Position numbers and translations under genes: made by a program
Source of the DNA: Isosphaera sp.
GTDB lineage: Bacteria > Planctomycetota > Planctomycetia > Gemmatales > Gemmataceae
Length of the DNA stretch: 58,508 nucleotides
Reading direction: 5' to 3'
Assembly (NCBI GenBank): GCA_013822345.1
Contig: PNKH01000043.1
Span: forward strand, 1 to 58,508
Shown: one piece after another, positions 34,146 through 43,159 of the stretch
Numbering within the stretch: position 1 is the stretch's first letter
How the letters are laid out: each line of letters begins with the position of its first letter
Notes under the pieces: model-generated
Seen by the model: only the letters and a program-made list of their open reading frames with translations
The model's database searches: none
What the model was told of the DNA's origin: nothing

Positions 34146-35366
34146 ATGAAGTACGTCGTCGTCATCCCGGACGGGTGCGCGGACGAGCCGGTCGCCGAGC
34201 TGGGCGGCCTCACGCCCCTCCAGGCGGCGCACCTGCCGAACATGGACCGGGTCGCCCGGGCCGGGGTCGTCGGCCTGTCGAACAACGTTCCCCCGTCGCT
34301 CACCCCGGCGTCCGATGTCGCCACCCTGTCGCTGTTCGGGTACGACCCGCTGAAGGTGTACACCGGCCGGGCGCCGCTCGAAACGGCCGCGATGGGGATC
34401 CACCTCGGGCCGCACGACTGGGCCGTCCGGTGCAACCTGGTCCACGTCCCGGACGGGACGATGCAGGACTTCACCGCCGGACACATCTCCAGCGAGGACG
34501 GCCGGCCGCTGATCCAGGCCCTGCAGCGCGAACTCGGCGGGACGGAGGTCGCCGGCGGGGTGCTCGAGTTCCACCCCGGGGTGCAGTACCGCAACATCCT
34601 CGTCTGGCGCGGCACGTCCGCCGACTCGCCGCTCGCCGGGCTGACCACCCAGGCCCCGCACGACATCCCGCTGAAGCCGGTCGCCGACTACCTCCCGAAG
34701 GGCACCCCGGCCGGCCGCGACCTGCTCGTGTCGCTGATGGAGGCGAGCAAAGCGGTCCTCGCCGACCACCCGGTCAACAAGCGCCGGATCTCCGAGGGGA
34801 AGAAGCCGGCGACGCAGGTGTGGCTGTGGGGCCAGGGGAAGGCGCCGACCGTCGAGCCGTTCCTCGACACCTACGGCAAGACCGGGGCGATCATCTCGGC
34901 CGTCGACCTGGTGCGCGGGGTCGGGGTGCTGATCGGGTGGCACCGGATCGACGTGCCCGGGGCGACCGGGTACCTGGACACCGACTACGCGGCGAAGGGG
35001 CGGTACGCGGTGGAGGCGCTCGGGGCGTTCGACCTGGTGTGCGTCCACGTCGAGGCCCCGGACGAGGCGTCCCACGAGGGGAAGGCGGCGGAGAAGGTGA
35101 AGGCGCTGGAGCGGATCGACGCCGACATCGTCGGCCCGCTGCTGGGCGCCCTGCCGCGGTACCGCGAGTGGCGGCTGCTGGTCGAGCCGGACCACCGGAC
35201 GACGCTGGCCACCCGGGCGCACGCCCACGGCCCGGTGGCGTTCGCCGCCTGTGGGACGGGCATCGCCCCGGACGCCGCGACCACCTACGACGAGCCGGCC
35301 GCGGCCGCGACCGGGCTGGCGTTCGACCCCGGGTGGCACCTGATGCGGTGGTTCCTGAACCAGTGA
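34146..35366 (+). CDS. apgM: ApgM-family phosphoglycerate mutase / proposed homoserine kinase
   Basis: This 406-residue cytosolic alkaline-phosphatase-superfamily enzyme begins KYVVVIPDGCADEP and has NNVPPSLTPASDVATLSLFGYD (with the catalytic-Ser region PASD), HVEAPDEASHEGK and DHRTTLATRAHAHGPV. These match the archaeal-type cofactor-independent phosphoglycerate mutases. Bacterial members of this family have been proposed to act as homoserine kinases, so either 3-PG/2-PG interconversion or threonine synthesis is possible. No threonine genes lie nearby to decide. The length is normal for the family. Confidence 0.9.
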   Translation: MKYVVVIPDGCADEPVAELGGLTPLQAAHLPNMDRVARAGVVGLSNNVPPSLTPASDVATLSLFGYDPLKVYTGRAPLETAAMGIHLGPHDWAVRCNLVHVPDGTMQDFTAGHISSEDGRPLIQALQRELGGTEVAGGVLEFHPGVQYRNILVWRGTSADSPLAGLTTQAPHDIPLKPVADYLPKGTPAGRDLLVSLMEASKAVLADHPVNKRRISEGKKPATQVWLWGQGKAPTVEPFLDTYGKTGAIISAVDLVRGVGVLIGWHRIDVPGATGYLDTDYAAKGRYAVEALGAFDLVCVHVEAPDEASHEGKAAEKVKALERIDADIVGPLLGALPRYREWRLLVEPDHRTTLATRAHAHGPVAFAACGTGIAPDAATTYDEPAAAATGLAFDPGWHLMRWFLNQ

Positions 35367-35399
35367 CTCGCGGCGTGGGTGCGCGGTCCGCGCGGCCGG

Positions 35400-35590
35400 G
35401 TCTTCACCCCGAAGGGGTGGGACAACGTAGCCCGGGGCACCGCCCCGGGTCCGGGCGGCGGAGGGTTGTGCAGCCTGAAGGGCTGCGACACGCCCACGGT
35501 GTCCCAGCCCTTCAGGCTGGGAGGTGGTCGGTATCGCCCACCCGGGGCGTTGCCCCGGGCTACGTTGTCCCACCCCTTCGGGGTGAAGAC
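35400..35590. repeat. Palindrome C2 (nested, 191 bp)
   Basis: The second family C copy lies between the ApgM-family gene and the MBL-fold hydrolase. The outer arms match each other (GGGACAACGTAGC versus GCTACGTTGTCCC), with inner arms CAGCCTGAAGGGCTGCGACA and near-complement. It ends 19 bp before the start codon of the next gene. Confidence 0.93.
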
Positions 35591-35608
35591 ACACCCCCGG
35601 AGGTTCGT

Positions 35609-36418
35609 ATGCGTCGGTTCGCCGCGGTGGTCGCCGGTGCGGCCCTCGTCTCCGTCTCGGTACTCGGTACTCCGTACCCGGAACTCCGCGCCCAGGACAA
35701 CGCGCGGAAGGTGAAGCTCCGGTGGTACGGGCAGTCGATGTTCCAGCTGGAGACGTCGGCCGGGAAGCTGGTGGTGTTCGACCCGCACGCCATCCCGACC
35801 CCGTTCAACCCGCCCCGGCTGACCGCCGACGTGACGCTCATCAGCCACCCGCACAACGACCACAACGTGCTGGAGGTGCTGAAGGAGAAGGGGAAGGTGT
35901 TCGAGGGGGTGAAGGCCGGGAAGGGGGCGAAGCAGGAGTGGGTGGCGGTGGACGAGAAGGTCGGGACGATCCGGGTCCGGACCCTGGGGACGTTCCACGA
36001 CGCGGTGAACGGGACGCAGCGGGGGAAGAACAGCGTCTGGATCGTGGAGGCGGACGGGCTGGTGGTGGCGCACCTCGGGGACCTGGGGCATGAGCTGTCG
36101 GCGGAGCAGGTGAAAGCGATCGGCAAGGTGGACGTGCTGATGGTCCCGGTCGGCGGCATCTACACGCTGAACGGGGACCAGGCGAAGAAGGTGGTGGAGC
36201 AGTTGAAGCCGCGGCTGTACGTGCTGCCGATGCACTACGGGGTGCCGGACTACGACGAGCTGCTCGGCCCGGAGGAGTTCTTCGACGGGCAGAAGAACCT
36301 GAAGCGGATGAAGGAGACGAACGAGCTGGAGGTCCCGCTCGACCTGAAGGCGGACGCCCCGACGGTGGTGCAACTCGGGTGGACCCGGCCGGTCAAGAAG
36401 GAGCCGGAGAAGAAGTAG
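35609..36418 (+). CDS. Exported MBL-fold metallo-hydrolase (UlaG-like)
   Basis: This 269-residue secreted protein has a signal peptide (cleaved near LRAQD), then the metallo-beta-lactamase fold of the UlaG/L-ascorbate-6-P lactonase-like type: LRWYGQSMFQLET, ISHPHNDHNVLEVL (the zinc motif HxHxDH reads HPHNDH), HLGDLGHE and VLPMHYGVPD. The substrate is unknown. GGAGG lies just upstream of the ATG. The leader of this gene is essentially palindrome C2. Confidence 0.9.
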   Translation: MRRFAAVVAGAALVSVSVLGTPYPELRAQDNARKVKLRWYGQSMFQLETSAGKLVVFDPHAIPTPFNPPRLTADVTLISHPHNDHNVLEVLKEKGKVFEGVKAGKGAKQEWVAVDEKVGTIRVRTLGTFHDAVNGTQRGKNSVWIVEADGLVVAHLGDLGHELSAEQVKAIGKVDVLMVPVGGIYTLNGDQAKKVVEQLKPRLYVLPMHYGVPDYDELLGPEEFFDGQKNLKRMKETNELEVPLDLKADAPTVVQLGWTRPVKKEPEKK

Positions 36419-36448
36419 TGGCCGTGCGGCGCGGGAGCCGCTCCGGCT

Positions 36449-36510
36449 CGGGAGGGCGAGGCTCCTGCCGAGCCGCGCCGCTCCGGCTCGGCAGGAGCCT
36501 CGCCCTCCCG
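36449..36510. repeat. Palindrome A2
   Basis: This is the second copy of family A: 27-bp arms (GGGAGGGCGAGGCTCCTGCC core) with an 8-nt loop, located 30 bp after the MBL-hydrolase stop. Confidence 0.9.
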
Positions 36511-36667
36511 CCCCCGCCCGCCGGCGGGCGGGGCGTCATCCCCCGCCTCACCTCTGTACCCCGGCCGCACCGGTCGGTACGCCGGTGGCCCCCCGCGGTT
36601 TCCCGCTCTAAGGTTGTGCCGCCCACGCGTCCCGCGCGCCCGGGCGCCGACGCCGAGCGAGACCGCC

Positions 36668-38017
36668 ATGACCGGCCGCGTGTTCCTGGGGCGGTACGAG
36701 ACCCGCCGGCTGCTCGGCGAGGGCGGGATGGGCCGCGTCTACCTCGCCCGCCAGCTCGACCTCGGCCGGGACGTGGTCGTCAAGGTGATGCACGACCACA
36801 TCGCCGCCGACCCGAAGTTCCGCGACCGGTTCCAGCGCGAAACCCTCCTCATGGCCCGGTTCCACCACCCCGGGGCCGTCACCCTGTACGACGCCAGCCT
36901 CGGCGACCCGCTCGGCCCGTGCATCGTCATGGAGTACGTCAAGGGGGTGAACCTGGAGGCCGTCCTCGCCCGCAACGGGCGGATGACCGCCCCGCGGGTC
37001 GGGCGGATCGTCGGCGAGCTGTGCGAGGTGCTCCAGGCCGCCCACGACGGGAACATCATCCACCGCGACCTGAAGCCGGCGAACCTGATGCTGGTCGACG
37101 CCGACACCCCGCGGGAGCGGGTGAAGGTGATGGACTTCGGGCTGGCGAAGCTGATCGAGGGGGAGGCGGTCCGTAAGGTCACCGACACGAACGTCGACTT
37201 CGCCGTCGGCACCCCCGGGTACATCTGCCCGGAGCAGGTCCGCGGGGAGGAGATGGACCACCGCGGGGACCTGTACTCGGTCGGGGTGATGATGTACGAG
37301 CTCTTGACCGGGCGGCTCCCGTTCACCGGCCCGACCGGGATGGACATCCTGCTGGCGCACGCGACCGAGACCCCGCCGACGTTCGCCGAGATCGGGCTGA
37401 AGGGGTGGGTGCCGGGGGAGGTGGAGCGGCTGGTGTTCGACTGCCTGGCGAAGGAGCCGGCGGACCGGCCGCAGCAGGCGCGGGAGCTGGCGGAGCGGTT
37501 CGACACCGCCCTGGAGCGGGCGAAGGCGGCGGCCGACGCCCGCCCGACCGGCGCCCCGCGGCCGTCGGCCGAGCGGCCGCGGCCGCGGCCGAGCTCGATC
37601 GCCGACCCGGACCCGTCGCGGCCGACGCCGGTGCGGGAGCCGGCGGTCTTGCCGTTCCACATGGAGGCGTGGATGCCGGAGGGGGTGGCGCTGATGAAGC
37701 TGCGGGGGTTCGTGCACGACTCCGGGGGGGAGGTGGTGGAGAGCCTGCCGGGCCTGGTGCGGGTGCGGCTCGGGAGCCGGCGGACGCCGTCCGGGGGCGG
37801 GCTATCGTGGTTGGGGTTGGGGCGGCGGTCGGCCGGCCCGCTGGACGTGGAACTGCACCTGCGGCACGCCCACCCGGACCAGGAGAACCAGTTGACGGTG
37901 CACGTCCTGTTCCGGCCGGCGACGGCGGGGCTGCTGTCGGACGCCGGGTGGAAGCAGCGGTGCGCGGACGTGTTCGTGGAGCTGCGGTCGTACCTGATGG
38001 GCCGCTCCCCGGAGTGA
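36668..38017 (+). CDS. Serine/threonine protein kinase (Hanks type)
   Basis: This 449-residue kinase has a complete catalytic domain: glycine-rich loop GEGGMGRVYLA (residues 17-27), VVVKV with the Lys at 39, HRDLKPANLML (132-142, catalytic Asp134), DFGLA (156-160) and GTPGYICPEQ. A Pro/Arg-rich linker (about 300-345) follows, then a C-terminal domain of about 100 residues (LPFHMEAWMPEGVALMKLRG; VELHLRHAHPDQENQLTVHV) that may bind a ligand or partner. No transmembrane helix is visible, unlike PknB types. It precedes the sigma-WD40 gene by 150 bp with palindrome G1 between. Confidence 0.93.
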   Translation: MTGRVFLGRYETRRLLGEGGMGRVYLARQLDLGRDVVVKVMHDHIAADPKFRDRFQRETLLMARFHHPGAVTLYDASLGDPLGPCIVMEYVKGVNLEAVLARNGRMTAPRVGRIVGELCEVLQAAHDGNIIHRDLKPANLMLVDADTPRERVKVMDFGLAKLIEGEAVRKVTDTNVDFAVGTPGYICPEQVRGEEMDHRGDLYSVGVMMYELLTGRLPFTGPTGMDILLAHATETPPTFAEIGLKGWVPGEVERLVFDCLAKEPADRPQQARELAERFDTALERAKAAADARPTGAPRPSAERPRPRPSSIADPDPSRPTPVREPAVLPFHMEAWMPEGVALMKLRGFVHDSGGEVVESLPGLVRVRLGSRRTPSGGGLSWLGLGRRSAGPLDVELHLRHAHPDQENQLTVHVLFRPATAGLLSDAGWKQRCADVFVELRSYLMGRSPE

Positions 38018-38032
38018 CGACGGGGCTGTTCT

Positions 38033-38089
38033 GTCCGAGCCCGAGCGCCAGCGAGGTGAGAAACCCCTCGCTGGCGCTCGGGCTCGGAC
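38033..38089. repeat. Palindrome G1
   Basis: Twenty-four-bp perfect arms (GTCCGAGCCCGAGCGCCAGC core) with a short loop are followed by TTCTTCCGTTTTTG, so it may also work as the terminator of the kinase gene. Other copies are at 48502 and, degenerate, at 57319. Confidence 0.9.
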
Positions 38090-38166
38090 TTCTTCCGTTT
38101 TTGTTGGGTCCCCTCCGCGACGGCCGGGCACCTTTCCGGTAAGCCTGTCGCCGGAGGTGCCCGCCG

Positions 38167-40986
38167 ATGCCCGCGTCGCCCGCCGAGATCGCCCGCCGCG
38201 CCCTCGCCGACCACCTCGCCGCCCTGCCGGCCGGCCACCTCCTCAACCGCTACGCCGCCTCGCGCGACCCGGAGGCGTTCGCCGGGCTGGTCCACCAGTT
38301 CGGCCCCTTGGTGCTCGGCACCTGCCGGCGGGTGCTCGGCCCGTCCGCGGACGCCGACGACGCGTTCCAGGCGGTGTTCCTGGCCTTGTCGCGGCAGTCC
38401 GAGTCGTTCCGCGACGCGAAGGCGCTGCCGGCGTGGCTGCACCGCGTGGCGCTGCGGGTGTCGCGGAAGGCGCTGGCCCGGCGGACCCCGTCCGCGGCGC
38501 TGCCGGACGCCGTCGCCGACCCGGCCGACCCGTTCGCGGACGTGGCGTGGCGGGACGTGCGGCGGGTGCTGGACGAGGAGGTGGACGGGCTGCCGGAGAA
38601 GTACCGCGGGCCGGTGGTGCTGTGCTGGCTCGACGGGCTGACCCGGGACGAGGCGGCGGGGAAGCTCGGGCTGTCGCTGAACACGCTGGCGCGGCGGCTT
38701 GACGCCGGGCGGGAGTTGCTGCGGTCGCGGCTGACGCGGCGGGGGCTGGCCCCGGTGCTGGTGACGGCGGCCGTGGCGAACCCGACCGGGCTGCGGGCGG
38801 TGGTGCCGGAGGCGCTGCGGGTGCTGGCGGTGGAACTGGGGGTCGGGGCCGAGGTCTCCCAGGCCGTGATGGCGCTGGCCGCGGTTCGGGTCGCGGCCGG
38901 CGGGCGGGGCCTCCTGAAGGCCGTGACGGCCCTCGTCTTGGTCGGCGGTGCCGCGGCGGGCGGGGTGGTTGCCTTCCGCACAGGCCCCCCACCGAAGCCC
39001 GAGGCCGACCCGCCCGGCACGGTCCGTATCGACGGGCCGGAGGAGCCGTTCCCTCCGGGGGCGGTTGCCCGGTTCGGCACCACCCGGTTCCGCGCCCCCT
39101 TCCCGATCACCGGGGCCGCGCTGTCCCCGGACGGCACCCGGCTGGCGGTCGGGGGTTCCGCGGAGGTGGCCGTCTACGAGGTGGGGACCTGGCGCCGCCT
39201 TTCCGGGGTGCGCCTAAACCGGGGGGACGGCTCAGCCCGCCTGTCCTTCACCCCGGGCGGGGAACAGGTGGCGTACTCGTGGGATACCCGAGACGATTCC
39301 CTCGAGGCCCAATTACGTCCGGGCACTCTCGACATCAGTTCCGGCCGCCGGGAGGCTTTCACGGAGGGGAGGGTTGACCCCGACGGGCTCTACCACCCGG
39401 AGGCTCCGCCTGCGACCTCCCCCCGGTGGACCCGCCACGCCGACGGGTGGCGCTGTCGCACGCCGGACGGGATGCACGAAATCCGCGCCTGTTTCGGGAT
39501 CCGCGGGTGGACAGTCCTCGACGCGGCGACCGGTCGGGAGGTCGTGAGACTCACGCCGACGCCGACCCGCGGGGGGGGCCGCCTTCGCGACCTGCTGTGC
39601 CTGGCTCCGGACGGGAGAACCGTCGCCCGCGTCGCGGACGAGTTCGCCGGGGTCGAGATCTGGGACGCGGCGTCGTGGCAGCGGCGGGCCGTCCTGCCGT
39701 CGCCGATCGGCCCTGACACCAGAGAGGGGTTCCAGAACCTCTGGTCGAGCCGTGGCCTCTGGTACTCCGCGGACGGCCGGCGAGTGGCCCTCCGGCTTCG
39801 CACCGGGGACGTGGCCCGCTGGGAAGTGGACACCGGGCGGGAACTGCCGCTCCTGCGGACCGGGTCGCGCTGGAAGGATGTCGGGGCGTCGACGCCGCCC
39901 ACCTTCGCGGTGGGGTGTTACGACCTGCCGGGCGGGCGGTTCACCGTCACGCCGCGCGCCGACGGGGACGTGCGGGTGTGGGACACCGCCACCGGCGGCG
40001 AGGTCCCCGTCCCGCACCGCTACGAGTCGCGCCTGCGGGGCTGTCAGTCGGCCGACGGACGGTACCTCGCGCTCGCCGACGCGGGCGGACGGATCGACCT
40101 GTGGGATGCGGCCTCGGGCGGGTTCATCCGCACACTGCGGGAGGGCGGGAGCCCGGTCGGGGGGGTAGCGCTGAATGCCGACGGATCGCGGCTGGCCTTC
40201 GCCACGTTGCCCAGCCGGTTCCGCAACGAGTACGATGCCGTTCGACTCGTGAGCACGATCGACGGCCGCGAGTCGGGCAGCGCGGCCGCGAGGAACTTTG
40301 TCTCGGAAGGGTTCGTCCCCCTCTCCTTCGCGAACAACGACCGGCAGGTGGTCATCGGCTCGGGGTGGGGACACGTCTGGAACCCGGGGACGGATCACGT
40401 CTCGAGTTTCGTTAACTTCCGGTGGGTGGCACCCGGCGGTAACGCCTGGATCTTCGAGCAGCACGCGCCCCCGCGTCATACGGATTACGTCGCGGTGGAT
40501 GTCCGGACGGGCCGGGAGATCTGGAGGCGGGACAAGAGGTTCGGCACCGAGTGGCACGAGCACATTCTTGACCACCGCAGCGTCTCGGCCGATGGGCGGG
40601 TCGTCGCGGTTTCGACGCAGCACAGGCTTGGATCACTTGGCGCCGCGTCCGTGTCCGTGCTCCGTTCCCGTTCCGGGGGAGACGCGGAGGAAACGCGGAT
40701 CGAGTTCCGCCCCCGCCTGCCGGAGGCCGAACGGTGGCAGGCGCGAGTGAGGTTCGTCGCCCTCTCCCCCGACGGCAGCCGAGTGCTCATCGCGGTCCAG
40801 CGGGCAGCGGGCCAGGTCAACCAGGTGTGGGACGCCGAGGCCGGCCGGCTCCTCGCCACGTTCGAGGCCGACGCGTCCGACGCCTGGTTCAGCCCGGACG
40901 GGAGGTCGATCTTCGCCGTCCTCGGCGACGCCGGGGCGTGCCTCCGGTACGACATCGAGAAGCTCATCGCGGCGGAGAAGAAGTGA
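38167..40986 (+). CDS. ECF sigma factor fused to a membrane-anchored WD40-like propeller
   Basis: This 939-residue protein has sigma2 (about residues 24-100, DADDAFQAVFLALSRQ) and sigma4 (about 130-190, LPEKYRGPVVLCWLDGLTRD). A TM helix lies at about 252-271, and an extracytoplasmic C-terminal part of about 640 residues carries WD40-like repeats (VWDTATGGEVPV, LWDAASGGFIRTL, IWDAASWQRRAV, VWDAEAGRLLATF). Sigma factors with such C-terminal extensions are known from Planctomycetes. It is the third sigma factor with a TM-anchored extension in this 10-kb region. Adjacent to the Ser/Thr kinase; a functional link is plausible but unproven. Confidence 0.9.
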   Translation: MPASPAEIARRALADHLAALPAGHLLNRYAASRDPEAFAGLVHQFGPLVLGTCRRVLGPSADADDAFQAVFLALSRQSESFRDAKALPAWLHRVALRVSRKALARRTPSAALPDAVADPADPFADVAWRDVRRVLDEEVDGLPEKYRGPVVLCWLDGLTRDEAAGKLGLSLNTLARRLDAGRELLRSRLTRRGLAPVLVTAAVANPTGLRAVVPEALRVLAVELGVGAEVSQAVMALAAVRVAAGGRGLLKAVTALVLVGGAAAGGVVAFRTGPPPKPEADPPGTVRIDGPEEPFPPGAVARFGTTRFRAPFPITGAALSPDGTRLAVGGSAEVAVYEVGTWRRLSGVRLNRGDGSARLSFTPGGEQVAYSWDTRDDSLEAQLRPGTLDISSGRREAFTEGRVDPDGLYHPEAPPATSPRWTRHADGWRCRTPDGMHEIRACFGIRGWTVLDAATGREVVRLTPTPTRGGGRLRDLLCLAPDGRTVARVADEFAGVEIWDAASWQRRAVLPSPIGPDTREGFQNLWSSRGLWYSADGRRVALRLRTGDVARWEVDTGRELPLLRTGSRWKDVGASTPPTFAVGCYDLPGGRFTVTPRADGDVRVWDTATGGEVPVPHRYESRLRGCQSADGRYLALADAGGRIDLWDAASGGFIRTLREGGSPVGGVALNADGSRLAFATLPSRFRNEYDAVRLVSTIDGRESGSAAARNFVSEGFVPLSFANNDRQVVIGSGWGHVWNPGTDHVSSFVNFRWVAPGGNAWIFEQHAPPRHTDYVAVDVRTGREIWRRDKRFGTEWHEHILDHRSVSADGRVVAVSTQHRLGSLGAASVSVLRSRSGGDAEETRIEFRPRLPEAERWQARVRFVALSPDGSRVLIAVQRAAGQVNQVWDAEAGRLLATFEADASDAWFSPDGRSIFAVLGDAGACLRYDIEKLIAAEKK

Positions 40987-41058
40987 CCGCCGCCGGCCCC
41001 TCGCGTCGCGCCGGCGGGTGCGGTAGAATGGCCGCGGTCCCGCCGCCCGGGGGATGCG

Positions 41059-41469
41059 ATGGCCGCCCAGATCCTGCCGGCCGTGAAGCTGTTCTTCCCG
41101 TGCGAGCGGCTCGGGTACGACGCCGCCGAGGCCCGGTACCAAATCGAAGGGCCGATCCACTCGGTGGCCCTCGGTGCCGCCGACGCGTTCCCGTTCGTGT
41201 GGGACGAGTTCTTCTGCTACGCCCAACTGACGGACGGGATCGGGACGTTCCGGTTCGCGGCGGAGTTGCTGGCCGAGGAGGCGGACGTCGCCCTCCGGCG
41301 GTCGCCGCCGGTGGAGGTCACGTTCCCGCCGGCGCTGCGGCTCGCGGTGCACGAGGTCGCGTTCCGGCTGACGGAGGCCCGGTTCCCCGGGCCGGGGCTG
41401 TACCGCCTCCCGCTCCTGTGCAACCACCGCCCGCTCCCCGGCACCGACGCCACGATCCGTTTCCTGTGA
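41059..41469 (+). CDS. Hypothetical cytosolic protein
   Basis: This 136-residue protein has no signal peptide or TM helix. It has a regular alternating composition (QILPAVKLFFPCERLGYDAA; YQIEGPIHSVAL; VEVTFPPALRLAVHEVAFRL; GPGLYRLPLLCNH). It looks like a single beta-sandwich domain, possibly of the DUF6941 kind that occurs widely in Planctomycetes; I am not sure of the family. TAGAAT at 41024-41029 could be its -10 element. The next gene starts 12 bp after its stop. Confidence 0.75.
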   Translation: MAAQILPAVKLFFPCERLGYDAAEARYQIEGPIHSVALGAADAFPFVWDEFFCYAQLTDGIGTFRFAAELLAEEADVALRRSPPVEVTFPPALRLAVHEVAFRLTEARFPGPGLYRLPLLCNHRPLPGTDATIRFL

Positions 41470-41480
41470 GGCCACCGACC

Positions 41481-41939
41481 ATGAGCACGACGGGAACCGG
41501 CGACGCGGGCGGGAGCCGGGGCAAGCCGGTCCGCGTCTGCCAAGCGCTGCCGCCGGTGGAGTGCGTGATGCTCCCGGTCGGGAACGAGCCGGAACCGCCG
41601 CCGGCGTCGCGCGGGAAGCCGGTGCGGGTGTGCGAGGCGCTGCCGCCGGTGACCCTGGTGATGGAGGAGGTGCGGCCGCCGGCGCTGGTGCTGCGGGTCG
41701 CGGACCGGGCGCCGGAGGTGGTGGCCGACGTGCTCCTGCGGGTGCTGAACTCCGACTGGGCCGCCGGCGGGACCGGGCTGACCCGCGACCCCGGCCGCGA
41801 GACCCCCGAGCCCGGCGTCGTCACCCTCGCCCTCGTCCCCGACGGGCCGCCCGGGCCGGCCGCCGAGGAGCGGCTCCGCGAACTCGCCCGCCGGGTCGCG
41901 TCCCCGACCGTCACCGCCACCGTCGTCCCGGCCGCCTGA
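41481..41939 (+). CDS. Hypothetical protein with duplicated SRGKPVRVC motif
   Basis: This 152-residue protein has an N-terminal region with two copies of a motif (SRGKPVRVCQALPPV and SRGKPVRVCEALPPV) about 31 residues apart. A predicted alpha/beta domain follows (LVLRVADRAPEVVADVLLRV; EERLRELARRVASPTVTATV). The two Cys-containing repeats could bind a metal or partner. I do not recognise a family. It is probably cotranscribed with the gene upstream. Confidence 0.7.
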   Translation: MSTTGTGDAGGSRGKPVRVCQALPPVECVMLPVGNEPEPPPASRGKPVRVCEALPPVTLVMEEVRPPALVLRVADRAPEVVADVLLRVLNSDWAAGGTGLTRDPGRETPEPGVVTLALVPDGPPGPAAEERLRELARRVASPTVTATVVPAA

Positions 41940-41945
41940 CCGCCG

Positions 41946-42935
41946 TCACTTCGCCCCCACCAGCAGCCGGGCGCACCCGGCCGCCCCGATGAACCCGGCG
42001 TCCGACCCCAGGCTCGCGAACGCCACCTTCACCGACCGCGTCGGGAACGGCAACCCGAACCGCCGCACGTACCCCTCGATCGCCGACCGGAACCGCTCCC
42101 CCGCGGCCGTCATCCCGCCGCCGAACACCACCGTCTCCGGGTCGACCGCGGCGATCGCGGCGCACGCCCCCAGGGCCAGGTAGTACGCGGTGTCGTCCAC
42201 CACCTTCGCCGCCAACCCGTCCCCGGCCGCCGCCAGGTCGAAGATCACCTTCGCCGTCAGCTCGTCGTCGTTCGCGGTGAAGTACGCCCGCAGCTTCGTG
42301 TCGCCGCGCCACGCGGCCAACTCCTCCCGCACCCGCTCCGTGATGTGGGACGCCCCGGCGTACGCCTCCAGGCACCCCCGCGCCCCGCACCCGCACAGCC
42401 GGCCGCGGTCCGGGGTGTCGATCCGCAGGTGCCCCAGCTCCCCGCCGTGGCTGTGCTCCCCCTCCACGATCCGGTCGTCCAGGATGATCCCGCCCCCCAC
42501 CCCGGTCCCGAGCGTGAACAGCACCATGCTCTTCGCGTCCTGCGCCGCCCCGACCCAGAACTCCCCGTAGGCGGCCGCGTTCGCGTCGTTCTGGTACGCG
42601 GTCGGCTTCCCGAACGCCGCCTTCACGTGGTCCCGGACCGGGACGTTCTTCCACGGCTTCAGGTTCGGCGGGTCGAGGATCAGCCCGGCCTTGATGTCCA
42701 TCAGCCCCGGCGTCGCCACCCCGACCGCGGTCACCCGGTCCATCCCCAGCCCGGCCGCCGCCACCGCCCGGCGGATCGTCTCGCACATCGTCTCCAGCCC
42801 GGCCTCCTGCCCCCGCTCCGGGTGGGTGTCGAGCACCGCCGGCTCGGACAGCGGCCGCCCGTCGTCCCCGACCACCGCCGCCTTCATCGTCGTCCCGCCG
42901 ACATCCAGGCCGACGAAGTACCGCTCACCGGACAT
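41946..42935 (-). CDS. ROK-family sugar kinase (glucokinase-like)
   Basis: This 329-residue ROK kinase has the N-terminal ATP-binding loop VGLDVGGTTMKAAVV and the sugar-binding QNDANAAAYGE. The zinc motif CGCGARGCLEAYAG lies at about residues 185-198, preceded by GELGHLRID. It would phosphorylate glucose or a related hexose in the cytosol. The ROK signature GGLGTGVGGG is recognisable as FTLGTGVGGGIIL. Closest expectation is glucokinase, but ROK specificity cannot be read from sequence. It is convergent with the hypothetical gene at 41481 (6 bp apart). A TACAAC -10 candidate lies at 42971-42976 on the minus strand. Confidence 0.93.
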   Translation of the reverse strand: MSGERYFVGLDVGGTTMKAAVVGDDGRPLSEPAVLDTHPERGQEAGLETMCETIRRAVAAAGLGMDRVTAVGVATPGLMDIKAGLILDPPNLKPWKNVPVRDHVKAAFGKPTAYQNDANAAAYGEFWVGAAQDAKSMVLFTLGTGVGGGIILDDRIVEGEHSHGGELGHLRIDTPDRGRLCGCGARGCLEAYAGASHITERVREELAAWRGDTKLRAYFTANDDELTAKVIFDLAAAGDGLAAKVVDDTAYYLALGACAAIAAVDPETVVFGGGMTAAGERFRSAIEGYVRRFGLPFPTRSVKVAFASLGSDAGFIGAAGCARLLVGAK

Positions 42936-43159
42936 GACCCGACCCCGGGGAATGAGGGGGATAGGCGGCTGTTGTACCGAACGGCCGGCCCGGCGGCGGT
43001 GTTAACCCCGGTTACCGGACAACCCCGCGGGACGGGAAAACTGCGGGCGGCGGCCGTCGCCGGCCGAAAACGTGTCATACGGTTGGGGGTGACACACCCG
43101 ACCGCCCTCGCCCCGGGCCGGCGGCCGCCGCCCGCCCCACCCGCCCGCCCCCGGTCGCC

